Source: Branchipolynoe longqiensis (lineage: Eukaryota; Annelida; Polychaeta; Phyllodocida; Polynoidae). From it: DNA of 64,000 nucleotides. The notes under the pieces were generated by a model that was not told the DNA's origin, ran no database searches, and saw nothing but the letters and a program-made list of their open reading frames with translations. Below are positions 11,409 through 22,617 of this stretch, in pieces (the first letter of the stretch is position 1; the number at the start of each line of letters is the position of its first letter). Both the position numbers and the translations under genes were made by a program. The stretch is from contig CM059203.1 of assembly GCA_030323885.1 (NCBI GenBank), positions 62,001 through 126,000 on the forward strand, read 5' to 3'.

Positions 11409-13950
11409 AGCATAACAGCAAAGCCACGGCGTATCCACTGTGACAGCAAAGCCACAGCTTATCCACTGTAAGGGCAAAGCCACGGCGTATCCACTGTGAC
11501 AGCAAAGCCACAGTTTATCCACTGTAAGGGCAAAGCCACGGCGTATCCACTGTGACAGCAAAGCCACGGCTTATCCACTGTAACAGCAAAACCACAGTTT
11601 ATCCACTGTAACAGCAAAACCACGGTTTATCCACTGTAACGGCAAAGCCACAGCTTATCCACTGTAACAGCAAAGCCACAGTTTATCCACTCTAACAGCA
11701 AAGCCACAGTTTATCCACTTTAACAGCAAAGCCACGGCTTATCCACTGTAACAGCAAAGCCAGTTTATCCACTGTAAGGGCAAAGCCACAGTTTATCTAC
11801 TGTAACAGGAAAGCCACGGCTTATCCACTGTAACAGCAAAGCCACAGCTTATCCACTGTAACAGCAAAGCCACAGTTTAGCCACTCTAACAGCAAAGCCA
11901 CGGCTTATCCACTGTAACAACAAAGCCACAGTTTATCGACTGTAACAGCAAAGCCACAGCTTATCCACTGTAACAACAAAGCCACAGTTTATCCACTGTA
12001 ACAGCAAAGCAATAGCTTATCCACTGTAACAGCTTATCCATGGCTTATCCACTGTAACAGCAAAGCCACAGCTTATCCACTGTGACAGAAAAGCCACAGC
12101 TTATCCACTGTAACAGCAAAGCCACGGCTTATCCACTGTAACAGCAAAGCCAGAGCCTGTCCACTGTAACAGCAAAGCCACAGATTATCCACTGTAAGGG
12201 CAAAGCCACAGTTTATCCACTGTAAGGGCAAAACCACAGTTTATCCACCCTAACAGCAAAGCCATGGCTTATCCACTGTAACAGCAAAGCCACAGTTTAG
12301 CCACTGTAACAGCAAAGCCACGGCTTATCCACTGTAACAGCAAAGCCACAGTTTATCCACTGTAACAGCAAAGCCACGGCATATCCACTGTAACAACAAA
12401 GACACAGCTTATCCACTGTAACAACAAAGCCACAGCTTATCCACTGTAACAGCAAAGCCACAGTTTATCCACTGTAACAGCAAAGCCATGGCTTATCCAC
12501 TGTAACAACAAAGCCACAGCTTATCCACTGTAACCGCAAAGCCACAGCGTATCCACTGTAACAACAAAGCCACAGCTTATCCACTGTAACAGCAAAGCCA
12601 CAGTTTATCCACTGTAACAACAAAGCCACAGCTTATCCACTGTAACAGCAAAGCCACAGCTTATCCACTGTAAGGGCAAAGCCACAGTTTATCCACTGTA
12701 ACATCAAAGCCACAGTTTATCCACTGTAACAGCAAAGCCACAGTTTATCCACTGTAACAACAAAGCCACAGCTTATCCACTGTAAGGGCAAAGCCACAGT
12801 TTATCCACTGTAACAACAAAGCCACAGCTTATCCACTGTAACAGCAAAGCCACGGCTTATCCACTGTAACAGCAAAGCCACAGTATATCCACTGTAACAG
12901 CAAAGCCACAGATTATCCACTGTAACAGCAAAGCCACAGTTTATCCACTGCAACAGCAAAGCCACAGCTTATCCACTGTAACAACAAAGCCACAGCTTAT
13001 CCACTGTAAGGGCAAAGCCACAGTTTATCCACTGTAACAACAAAGCCACAGCTTATCCACTGTAAGGGCAAAGCCACAGTTTATCCACTGTAACAACAAA
13101 GCCAGAGTTTATCCACTGTAACCGCAAAGCCACAGCTTATCCACTGTAACAACAAAGCCACAGCTTATCCACTGTAACAGCAAAGCCACAGTTTATCCAC
13201 TGTAACAGCAAAGCCATGGCTTATCCACTGTAACAGCAAAGCCACGGCTTATCCACTGTAACAGCAAAGCCACAGCTTATCCACTGTAACAGCAAAGCCA
13301 CAGTCTATCCACTGTAACAGCAAAGCCACAGCTTATCCACTGTAACAGCAAAGCCACAGTTTATCCACTGTAACAGCAAAGCCACAGTTTATCCACTGTA
13401 ACAACAAAGCCACAGCTTATCCACTGTAACAGCAAAGCCACAGTTTATCCACTGTAACAACAAAGCCACAGTTTATCCACTGTAACAGCAAAGCCACAGC
13501 TTATCCACTGTAACAGCACCAGATCCACAACAAAGCCACAGCTTATCCACTGTAACAGCAAAGCCACAGTTTATCCACTGTAACAGCAAAGCCACAGTTT
13601 ATCCACTGTAACAACAAAGCCACAGCTTATCCACTGTAACATCAAAGCCACAGTTTATCCACTGTAACAACAAAGCCACAGTTTATCCACTGTAACAGCA
13701 AAGCCACGGCTTATCCACTGTAACAGCAAAGCCACAGTCTATCCACTGTAACAGCAAAGCCACAGCTTATCCACTGTAACAGCAAAGCCATGGCTTATCC
13801 ACTGTAACAGCAAAGCCACAGTTTATCCACTGTAACAACAAAGCCACAGTTTATCCACTGTAACAGCAAAGCCACGGCTTATCCACTGTAACAGCAAAGC
13901 CACAGTCTATCCACTGTAACAGCAAACCCACAGCTTATCCACTGTAAATT
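11409..13950. repeat. 28-bp satellite, about 90 copies
   Basis: The unit contains CAGCAAAGCCACAG and TTATCCACTGTAA. Variants alternate CAGCTTATCC, CAGTTTATCC and CGGCTTATCC, and some copies have AAGGGCAAAG instead of AACAGCAAAG. The TTATCCACT word also occurs in the spacer of the 107-bp 5S-like satellite. Confidence 0.96.
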
Positions 13951-14454
13951 GTAGCAACAAAGCCACGGCTATAAAAGTAAAACCATGACTTATCCACTGT
14001 AGTAGTGGTTGTGGTTGTTGTTGAAGTTTTACACCCTGGCAACATCTAAGGTAATATCACGACGGGGACTGTAGCAGAAAAAACACAACTTATCCACTCC
14101 CAGTGCCAGTGCAGGATCAGGCTCCTAATTGCCCGTCCCTACATAAGGCAATCAACAAGTAGGCAGCAATTAGGTACAATCCTCCACTTCCTGAATACCG
14201 ATACTTGTATTGGAAACCCAAGTCTAGGCACAATTTATGTAGCACACTCATCAAGGGTCCAGTCCCTAAATGCAGTTTGCTCCAGTGAAAGCCCACTCCA
14301 TGCACACTTTAGGTGGCGCACTGCGGCATGTATGTATACAAAGGTCCGGGTGCCTAAACTCCTGTGCTGGTGGGGAGGTGAGTGTGTGATGGTGATTTAG
14401 GTGGTCGGCCCCTCACTGCTTCCCCAGGTGTGGCGGCTCCCACCGGCCAGCCCT
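13951..14454. other. Non-coding stretch with a SINE-1 tail fragment
   Basis: About 14026-14070 holds a minus-strand SINE-1 tail fragment (AGTTTTACACCCTGGCAACA, TCTAAGGTAATATCACGACG). The rest is non-coding. Confidence 0.55.
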
Positions 14455-14517
14455 CAGTGACAGTGACAGTGACAGTGACAGTGACAGTGACAGTGACAGT
14501 GACAGTGACAGTGACAT
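14455..14517. repeat. (CAGTGA)n hexanucleotide repeat
   Basis: About ten perfect CAGTGA units. They give Val-Thr dipeptide runs in translation. Confidence 0.97.
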
Positions 14518-15017
14518 TCACATCCACAGGACCTGACTCACTGAGCACACTGCACAGCACCCACTACACACTGCACACTGCTCAGTCCCCGCACGTCCAG
14601 CACGGCGTCTCCCACGCCGCACTGCACGCTGGGACAGTCTGCAACCACGTGACCCGGTGTGTGTGGGGAGGGGGGGGGTTAGAACAACAAGGGTAGTGTT
14701 GTGGCGCTGTTTAGTGGTGGTCACGTGGTAAGGTGTTTGGAAGATGGGGGTGGGGAGAAGTGGGGAGTGCTGAGTGGGGGGGGGGGGGGGTGGGGGGGGG
14801 TCGGGGTCGGGGAGTCAGGTAGACGCTGTGTATATAGTGTTTACCCCCCCCCCCCCCCCATACACATTCACACACATATATATACAGTCTACCACCCACC
14901 CACGCGCACAATATCACACAAACAGGTATATACTGTCTACCACCCACACACAGTCACACACATGTATATACATATACAGTCTACCACACACACACACACA
15001 CACACACACACTCAGAA
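14518..15017. repeat. G/C homopolymers and CA-rich microsatellites at a gap edge
   Basis: G-rich run at about 14777-14805, C run at about 14847-14860, then CA- and TACA-rich sequence ending in (CA)n at about 14985-15010. No gene seen. Confidence 0.8.
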
Positions 15018-15517
15018 NNNNNNNNNNNNNNNNNNNNNNNNNNNNNNNNNNNNNNNNNNNNNNNNNNNNNNNNNNNNNNNNNNNNNNNNNNNNNNNNNNN
15101 NNNNNNNNNNNNNNNNNNNNNNNNNNNNNNNNNNNNNNNNNNNNNNNNNNNNNNNNNNNNNNNNNNNNNNNNNNNNNNNNNNNNNNNNNNNNNNNNNNNN
15201 NNNNNNNNNNNNNNNNNNNNNNNNNNNNNNNNNNNNNNNNNNNNNNNNNNNNNNNNNNNNNNNNNNNNNNNNNNNNNNNNNNNNNNNNNNNNNNNNNNNN
15301 NNNNNNNNNNNNNNNNNNNNNNNNNNNNNNNNNNNNNNNNNNNNNNNNNNNNNNNNNNNNNNNNNNNNNNNNNNNNNNNNNNNNNNNNNNNNNNNNNNNN
15401 NNNNNNNNNNNNNNNNNNNNNNNNNNNNNNNNNNNNNNNNNNNNNNNNNNNNNNNNNNNNNNNNNNNNNNNNNNNNNNNNNNNNNNNNNNNNNNNNNNNN
15501 NNNNNNNNNNNNNNNNN
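15018..15517. other. Assembly gap, 500 N
   Basis: Exactly 500 unknown bases, the conventional placeholder for a gap of unknown size. The left edge is (CA)n. Earlier exons of the downstream SLC6 gene may lie here or upstream of the window. Confidence 0.99.
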
Positions 15518-15524
15518 AATTCAG

Positions 15525-15720
15525 GGCCTTAGAAAGCCTTGTTTTTCAATGCATTTAGTGATTGAGCTTAGACTATTTCGAGTGGAAGCCTTTTCCAGGT
15601 GTTTGCCGCTCTATCAAGCAGAAAGTTTGTCATCACTTGCTGGTTGGTTCTGAGATTTTGAACTCTAAGTTGGTGTCCTCTGGTCTCCTTTTTAACAATA
15701 AATACTGCTTCCCATTTTCT
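15525..15720 (-). pseudogene. LINE reverse-transcriptase C-terminal fragment
   Basis: On the minus strand, translation gives VKKETRGHQLRVQN, then FLLDRAANTWKRLPLEIV, a stop, and AQSLNALKNKAF. This pattern (TRGH.L..., then F..R....W..LP..V, then SLNAFKN) is typical of the end of non-LTR retrotransposon ORF2 proteins. It has internal stops, so it is a dead fragment. It ends just upstream of, or overlaps, the polypyrimidine tract of the following SLC6 exon on the other strand. Confidence 0.7.
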
Positions 15721-15747
15721 GTGACCTGAAATTCTGCTTTCTTTCAG

Positions 15748-15906
15748 GGCTGTATAATTCTGAAAGCGATAGAGTATGTGCCTTTCGAGATACCAGGATA
15801 CCCAGAATACCCCAGCTGGGGACAAGCGCTAGGCTGGCTCCAAGTGGCGTTCATACTCTGGTGGATCCCCCTGGTGGCAGCCATCATTATTTTCAAGGAG
15901 GGAAAG
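15748..15906 (+). CDS. SLC6 neurotransmitter transporter, penultimate coding exon (TM12)
   Basis: An exon of 53 codons, phase 0 at both ends, preceded by a pyrimidine-rich CTTTCAG acceptor and followed by a GTATGC donor. It encodes CIILKAIEYVPFEIPGY, then YPEYPSWGQALGWLQVAFI and a hydrophobic stretch ending IIIFKEGK. The YP.WGQALGWL signature, followed by about 20 hydrophobic residues, matches the loop before and the whole of transmembrane helix 12 in the SLC6 family (GABA, glycine, monoamine and related transporters). These plasma-membrane proteins couple substrate uptake to Na+ and Cl-. Earlier exons were not found. The next exon is 7.8 kb downstream across a TE-filled intron. The exact SLC6 member cannot be told from this region. 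Confidence 0.85.
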
Positions 15907-16179
15907 GTATGCTTATTATCTCAGGGATGAAAAATCTCCGCTAATTAGTGGATTTCCGCGATTTTTTAAATATTTTCCGATTGGGCCAAATAAAGAAAAT
16001 TTGGTAATCGTCCCCGCCCGTGCCTGAAAAATCGCCCGCCGCTGATTTTTTGTGTTAACTGTTAGCTGGAAAGAGCGGGCGGTAGAGGTAGAAATGGAAG
16101 GGGAGTGGAGAGTGGGGTGGATGAAGATTTTTATTTCAAAAGAACGATTACCAAATTTAATTTGGGGGGGGCCTTAATG
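15907..16179. other. SLC6 last intron, unique part
   Basis: No repeat recognised except simple G runs. A short open frame at 16105-16314 crosses into the MITE and is not credible. Confidence 0.5.
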
Positions 16180-16258
16180 TTAAAGCTACATAGTCCGATG
16201 AAAACATCAAATTTTCAAGATCAAAGCAATGATATAGCTTTGGTGCTACATATCGAAC

Positions 16259-16839
16259 TTAAGCCGTGTTCACACACGGGAGTTAAGTCGCTTCAACTAA
16301 TTTGCCTTGTCTAGTTCGGCTCACATTCGCTGTGTGGACACGACGCTGAAGCGAATTAGGGCTAGTTCGCCTCATCTAGTTCGCTTCAAGTAAACCACGT
16401 CGCGAGGTAGTCTAGATGAAGCGAACTAGCTTAAGTCAGCCCACCTTGCTTGTGTGGACGGGAGCGGTTTACTTGAAGCGGATTAAGCACGTCACACCAT
16501 ATAATATAATTTGGTCTATGAACCAGCTAGAGGTGCACAGATATTTTTGTCATCATTTATTTTTAGGGTTTCACTGCCCAGCAGAAGTGTTGACTGTTCC
16601 AAACCAATACGATTCAGTGCATACATATCTAGGTCGAACCCACACTCTCTCATGCCGACGTTGACTAACCGACACTGGCGCTGGTTAGTATGGACTTGCT
16701 CATGCGCAGATATCGATTTCCGGCTTAAACCGCCCCAAGTACTGGATGTGTGGACACGACACACTTTCACGCCTAGTTCGCCTCATCTAGTTCGCCTTAT
16801 CTAGTTCAGCCTAAACTTGTGGGTGTGAACACGGCTTTA
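16259..16839. mobile_element. MITE family B, Harbinger-like, with TTA target duplication
   Basis: Inverted ends AGCCGTGTTCACACACGGGA and GTGGGTGTGAACACGGCT. Internal words such as GCGAACTAGATGAAGCG recur in both orientations. The uninterrupted host sequence at 24240-24260 (AACTTTAGATAC) is present here as AACTTTA before the element and TTAGATAC after it. This directly shows a TTA target-site duplication, as in PIF/Harbinger elements. Open frames inside are not conserved transposase. Confidence 0.88.
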
Positions 16840-17205
16840 GATACTGGTGTGCTTATTAAACATGTGTCGTTACATAGAAGGGAACACTGAGGCAATTTGT
16901 AGAACATGTGACTGCAAAAGCCTATGGTGTCCGAGTTTTGGTGGGATTGCATGAATTTATTTTGTGCGGTTACACTTCAAATATCTCAAAATGTAGCCAT
17001 TTAAAATAAAAAGTTACTTCAAACTAAAGTGAGGTAGATTGTACATGTTGTTCAGCAACATGGATAATTTGCGTGCGAACGGGGGACTACGGGGACGGTG
17101 CCGCCACCTAGATTCGAACTCTAAACCCACGAAACCCCTTACGGGCCCCGAGACCCCCTCTCGTCTCGCGCGATCTCGCCTCCCCTCATGAGACCTCGCC
17201 GCTCC

Positions 17206-17221
17206 GGGTTAATATAAACCC
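17206..17221 (+). promoter_or_regulatory. Possible TATA-like box of element 1
   Basis: GGGTTAATATAAACCC lies about 150 bases before the gag ATG, inside an otherwise GC-rich leader. The palindromic GGGTT...AACCC flanks are notable. A similar AATAAACCCAC word occurs at the 3' end (22592-22602). Confidence 0.3.
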
Positions 17222-17361
17222 ACCCACACACCTCACACCCACACGACTCCAGACGCCGGACCGACCACAACCACCAGCTTTCTCGGCTCAAAACACCTCA
17301 CCTCCACAGTCGTAAGGCTCGCTCACCACGCCACATCAGACACCTCCACAATTTCAACAAG

Positions 17362-18710
17362 ATGCCCCGCGACGCCAACCGACACCATCACCCCGCCGCT
17401 GCACCTCCACAGACCGCCAACACACGCGCCCGGAGCATAGCTGACGCCCCAGATGCCCCAGACACCGCACCAGCACCCCGCCAGCGTTGGCGCCCCAAGT
17501 CTGCCGTAACCAGACCTGCCCCAGCCCAGGACCGGCACGCCGCCGCAGACACCGCCCCGGCCACCCCCACGGACACGGACAGCCAAAACACCATACTGCG
17601 CCAATCATTGGTGGATAGCCTCGCACAACAGGCAGAGATGAACCGGACCGTGCTGGAAAGGATGGCCGCCATTGAGACGAGCAACGGCAAACGGAGACGG
17701 TCATCCAGCAGAGAGTCGACCGCCACATCCACTTACACCTCACGCGCCAATCGACACAGATCAGCAAAACATAGAAGACGCAGGAGTTACTCCCGCGACT
17801 CGTCCGAGGGAGACCGTAGGCCATGGAGACCCTCCAGCATGCCCTGCGACGACACCAGAGGACCCAACAAGGATGACAAGCGCCACCACAAGACATGCCG
17901 GGGCAGGGACAGATGCTCCCCGCCATCTTCCGACGAGGACGACTCACGCCACCGAGCCGCCATCGAAGATATACTAGACAACAACGGCCTGTACAGAAGA
18001 AGTAGAAGAGGTAGGAAACCCCTCCTCCCTCATAAGTTTGTCATAAGGGGAGATCGCAAGGGGAGCGTCGGGCAAGGCGAAAGTACGTGGTACGAATACA
18101 TTTTCGCATTATATCGCATGATGAAGGACACCTCAGTCCCCCGATCATGGGCAGGCCCCATGGCTGAGCATACCGAGCACCTAGTGGAGATGGCGGCGGA
18201 ATGGAACTGGAACACGTGCCTGGCCTGGTCCGAAAGAGTATTCGACATGATTGAAGATAAGAGGCTGCCCAAAGGATGGGCGGACCCAGTCGCCATCAAA
18301 GATACCCAACGGGACGCATGCCTCATCGGAACAAGGAACCAGGACACCCAGAAGCCCCCCGCCCCACACAGACGCCGCAAATCTCCGCATACCCACAACG
18401 AGGATGACAACAACTACAGGACCAACACCACAGCAGCCATGAACGGCGCATACCGTACAAACGGCCGGAATTTAACCGTGACGTTGATGGACGACCGCGC
18501 CACCGCTGGAACTCGGGCCAAGACTGCAGGTTCACCGCCTCCCATGGTAGCGGCAGTGACAAGTTCCCCCATGTCTGCGGGTGGTGCGCGAACAAATACT
18601 ACCGCGCAAATAATCACAAGGAAATCGATTGCAATAACAAGAAGCGCCAGCTCGACAAAAGACCCAGGAGCGATAACCAGGACAGCGACGAGAAACAGGA
18701 TTTTCGGTGA
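17362..18710 (+). pseudogene. Ngaro element 1 gag-like ORF, frameshifted
   Basis: It starts at ATG 17362 after a leader rich in CCACA words. The N-terminal two fifths are low-complexity Pro/Ala/Arg/Ser-rich and basic. The conserved core at residues about 205-315 (HKFVIRGDRKGSVGQGEST, then WNWNTCLAWSERVFDMI and AIKDTQRDACLIGTR) matches the gag core of element 2 (HLYVIRG..., WDWNTCRQWSEHVFDMIDD, AIKDVQRDACVVGTR). The zinc-knuckle-like tail continues in another frame (18465-18707) up to TGA 18708. This implies an indel at about 18400-18465, where the annotated frame otherwise runs on to 18843. In that tail the first Cys of the element 2 knuckle is Arg. Gag-like proteins bind element RNA and package it. 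Confidence 0.75.
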
Positions 18711-19594
18711 ACGGCTCCAACCGAGCCGGAAAAAGCAAAGAAACCACCACGAGACACGACAAACAATCAAACACCCCCGAGGCACAAAACCAACAACCCA
18801 AATCTGGGAAAAGAAAAAGCCCCTCAGATCTACAGACTACTAAGCCGCAAGGAACGGCTGAAACAACACGACTGCCCATCCGAACCAGCAAAACCACACA
18901 GGAACTGACGCGCCACACATCACAAGGCCACACATCTGAAAGACAAACACCACACACAACGGCTAAAACAACGCCGCCCGCTCCCGTCACACAGAAGCCT
19001 CCGCTCCCACATGCCGCGCAACCGTGGGACGGGAGGCGTGCCACATCAGAAGGACGGCACCCACCCACAACGGCAAAAACAACATTGCCCCGCCAACGTC
19101 AGAGAGCCACCACCGCCCTCAACGCCACATCTGAAGCCCGCATGACGAACACACCGGCCGCTCCAGCCACTCACGCCTCACCACACGTGACAACCCACCA
19201 CGCCCCGCCCGGCACAACAAAGTGAATTAACACCATCAACAACTCCACCGCTCCGCACCTGGCCCACCTCACCAACACACAGACTCCACACCCCCGCGAA
19301 GAGACAACACCCGCCGACCAACACAAGCCCGTCGGGCCCCGCACCCAGAACGCCACCCCCACCCCCAGACACGAAGAAAAAAAGGGGGGGGAGGTAGGGG
19401 TGGCGCGAGTACGCCCCACCCAGCCAACCCCCGCCGCACCCACACGCACCCGAGAGCACCACAATGAACTAGCAGACGCCATACTCCTCGCAGACTCACG
19501 GCCGGGAACAGCGGACGATGTGGATGAAGCCACCGACGACCCGGCCTTGCAAGCCGCGCCACCATACGACCCGCCGCATACTCCGCTCACATAG
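18711..19594 (+). pseudogene. Element 1 ORF2 N-terminal region, broken by stops
   Basis: A Thr/Pro/Ala/His-rich open region in the frame that later encodes the RT. It is interrupted by TGA at 19223 and TAG at 19592. No catalytic motif is visible. Element 2 has a Cys-rich segment at the equivalent place, which is not evident here. The TAG at 19592 falls at a position that is open in element 2, just before a shared ...IW motif, so it looks like a simple nonsense change. Confidence 0.5.
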
Positions 19595-20774
19595 CGACAC
19601 ACCCTCCTGCGCATATGGCTGTCAGCCGTCCCGGATGTCTGGGCCAACAAGCACTACATGGCCATCTACCAGCAGGTCAAGAAGACAGGCCTCCCCAACC
19701 ACGTGGCAGCGCGGATACCCGTCCTGTCCGCACTAAACATCCCACGTTGGCGCGCCCTCCTCGCCGATTATCACGACCAAGACCTCGTCGACTTCCTCGA
19801 ATTCGGGTGGCTGGCCGACTACATGGCTGATCAACCCCTGGTCCCGTCCACCGAAAACCACGCGGAGGATCCTGACCACTTGCAGTGGATCAGGAAATAC
19901 GTCAAGAAGGAGATAGAGCATGGCGCCCTCCTCGGCCCGTTCGCCACGCCCCCCTTCATGCCCTGGGCACAGACGAGCCCCGTGATGACCCGCCCCAAGA
20001 AGGACACTGACGAGAGGCGAGTCATCGTGGACCTCAGCTTCCCGAGAGGAGCGAGCGTGAACGCCGGTATTCGGAAGGGATACTTCCAAGGGAGGCCCAC
20101 CACCTATACCCTGCCGGGCATCATGGACATGGCCACCGAAGTTACAGGCCTTGGCCAAGGCTGCTACATATGGTCCGCAGACCTAGCCAGGGCGTACCGA
20201 CAACTAAGGGCATGCCCCCTCTCGGTCCCAGTCATGGGCATCACTATCGACAAGGAGGTATACTTTGATGTGGCACCGGCCTTCGGATGCCGCACATCGT
20301 CGATGGCCTGCGCCCGAACAACGAACGCCGTCGTCTACCTTCTTCGACGCCGCGGACACTTCGCCCTGTGCTACGTCGACGACTTTGTCGGGGTAGCCGC
20401 CCCAAAACAAGCAGCCGTAGAAGCTTACACGGACATCATCAGCATCGCCAAGGACCTCGGACTCGAGCTCTCACCAGCCAAGTGCAACCCGCCCACCCAC
20501 AGGCTCGAGTGGCTCGGGTACGAGGTCTGCATGACACAGATGACGGTCACCATCCCAAGGGAGAAGCTCGCCGAAATAGTCACCGAATGCGCCGAGGTCC
20601 AGCCAGGCACCAAGATCACCAGGAAACACCTACAAAGGATAGTAGGGAGACTCCAATACATCGCACGATGCGTGCCCCCCACGAGGCGCTTCATGAACCG
20701 GATCCTGGAGGCCCTCCATGCCACCCCGCACACCGGAAAACATGAAGCCACCCAAGAACTCATTAGGGATCTTG
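19595..20774 (+). pseudogene. Element 1 reverse transcriptase domain
   Basis: RT motifs in order: VMTRPKKDTDERRVIVDLSF, WSADLARAYRQLRACPL (catalytic Asp), FGCRTSSMACARTTNAVV, and YVDD at 20372-20383 (CYVDDFVGV, the catalytic Asp pair). These are followed by LSPAKCNPP and EWLGYEV, then the thumb/connection ARCVPPTRRFMNRI. The frame then shifts by one extra base near 20774 into the ribonuclease H frame, so no continuous RT-RH protein is made. The domain copies element RNA into cDNA in the DIRS/Ngaro order. Strong similarity in order and sequence to element 2 supports the call. Confidence 0.88.
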
Positions 20775-21314
20775 GCCTGGTTCGCCGACTATGCGGAGTC
20801 AGCCAACGGCATCGTCCTTCTGCAATGGGCACCAGCCATCCAATGGACGATTGAGTGCGACTCCTCCCTACTCGGGGCCGGGGCGCACTCAAGTACAGGA
20901 TACTACACGGAAGAGTACCCCATCGAGTACCTGGCCGCAGGACACGATATAAACCGCCTCGAAGCCCTCAACCTCTTCCTCGCCCTACACACGCTCTCCC
21001 CCGACGACCCAAAAGGACACATCATCACGATCAACACGGACAACCAGGCGTCACAGGTGGTCCTCTCATCCGGTGCCGGAAAGGACTCCGTACTCTGCGC
21101 ATGTGCACGCGAAATATGGAGGTTCGCCGCAATAAATGCCTGCGAGATCCAGATCGTCCATAAACCAGGCAAGGATATCACTCTCGCAGACGCCCTCAGC
21201 CGGAGCCCCTTCGACCAAGCCGCCCAAAAGAAGGCGGAAGAAATGTGCCGCGACCTCCGCATACACCCCGTCCGCGTACGACACACCGACGACGTTGCGA
21301 AAAATGCACTCTAG
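20775..21314 (+). pseudogene. Element 1 ribonuclease H domain
   Basis: After the shift the frame reads WFADYAESANGIVLLQW, then WTIECDSSLLGAGAHS (first Asp), RLEALNLFLALH (Glu), ITINTDNQASQVV (second Asp) and ITLADALSRSPFD (last Asp of an AD.LSR motif). This gives the complete D-E-D-D set of an RNase H that removes the RNA template strand. The frame ends at TAG 21312, and TAA 21330 follows in the same frame before the recombinase ORF. A pyrimidine-rich CTCTCTCTTCCCAG at 21337-21350 could be an acceptor joining the ORFs, but no strong donor was found. Confidence 0.82.
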
Positions 21315-21332
21315 CCTGGGAAGATCGAATAA

Positions 21333-22316
21333 TTTGCCTCTCTCTTCCCAGGTACCCCAGGACCACAACACAAGAAGGTCATCGCCCTCTTCACCGCTGG
21401 ACTTACCGCAGGGACGTGGACAAATAAAGGCTGCCAGGTCGAACGGTACCTCCGACATGCCTCACGACACCACTACGACCCCCGACGGCCCGAGCAGGCC
21501 GACGTGATGTCACTGATCGCCTCACTGAGCGACGACCTAAGGTCCCCCTCCGCAGTACTCAACTACGTAAGCGGAGCAAGAACCTGGGCCCACCTCGTGG
21601 GGGAGATCTCGACCTCCTTCGACTCCTACCCAGTCTCGATCGTGAAGAGGGGCGTCACCCGACTATCACACCGCAACCCACGTCAGGCCCCCGCCCTGAC
21701 CATCAGACACCTCGACGATGCCCTCGAATACTTCAGCTCGGCAGGACCAACAGCCAAGGTCCTCACGGCCGCACTCCTCATAGGATACTTCACCCTACTA
21801 CGCCAAGGAAACCTCCTGGTCACCGGCAGGACAAAGGATCCAGGACACACGATCACTGGAAAGGACATCACCGAGGATGGGAACGCCCTCAACGTACACG
21901 TCCGTTCGACGAAGACGACCAAGACATCGAAGGACGCCTTCACCATCAGCATACAAGCCATACCAGGCTCCAGAAGATGCCCAGTCCGCGCCTGGCGGGC
22001 CTACAAGAAGAGCACCCGGACCACGCCCGAGGCCCCAGCCTTCCTCCTTCCCGGGGGATCGCCCCTCACGGTGACCACCGTGACAACCGCACTAAGGACC
22101 GCCCTCACAGCCTACAACCACCCTCACCCCGAATCCTTTACCCTCCACAGCCTCAGGCGAGGAGGCGCCCAAGCCTGCGCCCTCGCCGGAGCGCCTATCG
22201 ACGACGTCCGCGACCTCGGAAACTGGTGCTCCGCCGCCATATTCACATACATCCCCCGCACGATGTACGCCGCCGCAAACCACGCTCTCTCCCACCATTT
22301 GGTTGAGAGAGCCTGA
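21333..22316 (+). pseudogene. Element 1 tyrosine recombinase
   Basis: In the same frame as the RNase H ORF. It opens with ALFTAGLTAGTW and a core-binding-type region (SPSAVLNYVSGARTWAHLV). The catalytic domain has the first Arg in LLRQGNLL, the HxxR pair in LHSLRRGGAQAC, and a C-terminal NWCSAAIFTYIPR with Trp and the Tyr nucleophile. The ORF itself is intact to TGA 22314. This family integrates circular cDNA without a DDE integrase and typically without target duplication. No upstream ATG lies near 21333 (first ATG 21507), so expression would need fusion, readthrough or an internal start. Confidence 0.85.
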
Positions 22317-22617
22317 TTTCCTTATTTGATGTACAGTTTTTGCCTCTTATCTTATTATTACATTACTTCCTCATCTCCTGTAAACTCATTTGAACTACAT
22401 TAATGACTACTTAATAAGCACTTGATTGACCACTGTAACCTTGATTCTTCACTACTATATTAAGCACTTGATTGATGACGACTTTATATTACCACTGTAA
22501 CCTTGCCTGATGACTGTGAATACCTATGTAACATGCAACTGTAAGTAGATCGCCTCTGAGGCACTAACGTTGGCCTTAGGGCCGTTTATTGAATAAACCC
22601 ACTCCATGTAGTCCCCT
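22317..22617 (+). promoter_or_regulatory. Element 1 3' region with poly(A) signal
   Basis: AT-rich tail after the recombinase stop. It contains two copies of TTAAGCACTTGATTGA-like words (about 22410-22428 and 22459-22475) and ACCACTGTAACCTTG twice (about 22430 and 22490). AATAAA sits at 22592-22597 before the inverted GTAGTCCCC end. The B1-A2-B2 repeats seen in element 2 were not recognised here. Confidence 0.5.

Larger units (their letters stand above)
17082..22617 (+). mobile_element. Degraded Ngaro-like tyrosine-recombinase retrotransposon (element 1)
   Basis: The order is gag-like ORF, reverse transcriptase, ribonuclease H, tyrosine recombinase. No methyltransferase domain was seen, which favours Ngaro over DIRS or PAT. 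A short inverted match, GGGGACTAC (17082-17090) with GTAGTCCCC (22608-22616), lies at the inferred ends. Flanks outside this match MITE family A on both sides. The element is GC-rich (Thr/Pro/Ala/Arg-rich coding) against an AT-rich host intron. The gag frameshift, in-frame stops and a pol frameshift make it non-autonomous. It lies in sense orientation in the last SLC6 intron. Confidence 0.85.

Noticed and set aside
11409..13950. Regular 28-bp repeats that could suggest a CRISPR array or clustered DnaA boxes (TTATCCACT)
   Set aside because: There are no unique spacers, the units are back-to-back, and the context is animal DNA. The DnaA-box match is a by-product of the satellite unit.
17354..17947. 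Antisense open frames in element 1 (up to 197 codons)
   Set aside because: Shadows of the GC-rich gag frame, with Trp/Gly/Cys-rich composition and no domains.
21333..22316. Phage or plasmid integrase
   Set aside because: The recombinase is next to RT and RNase H in the Ngaro order and inside an animal intron.
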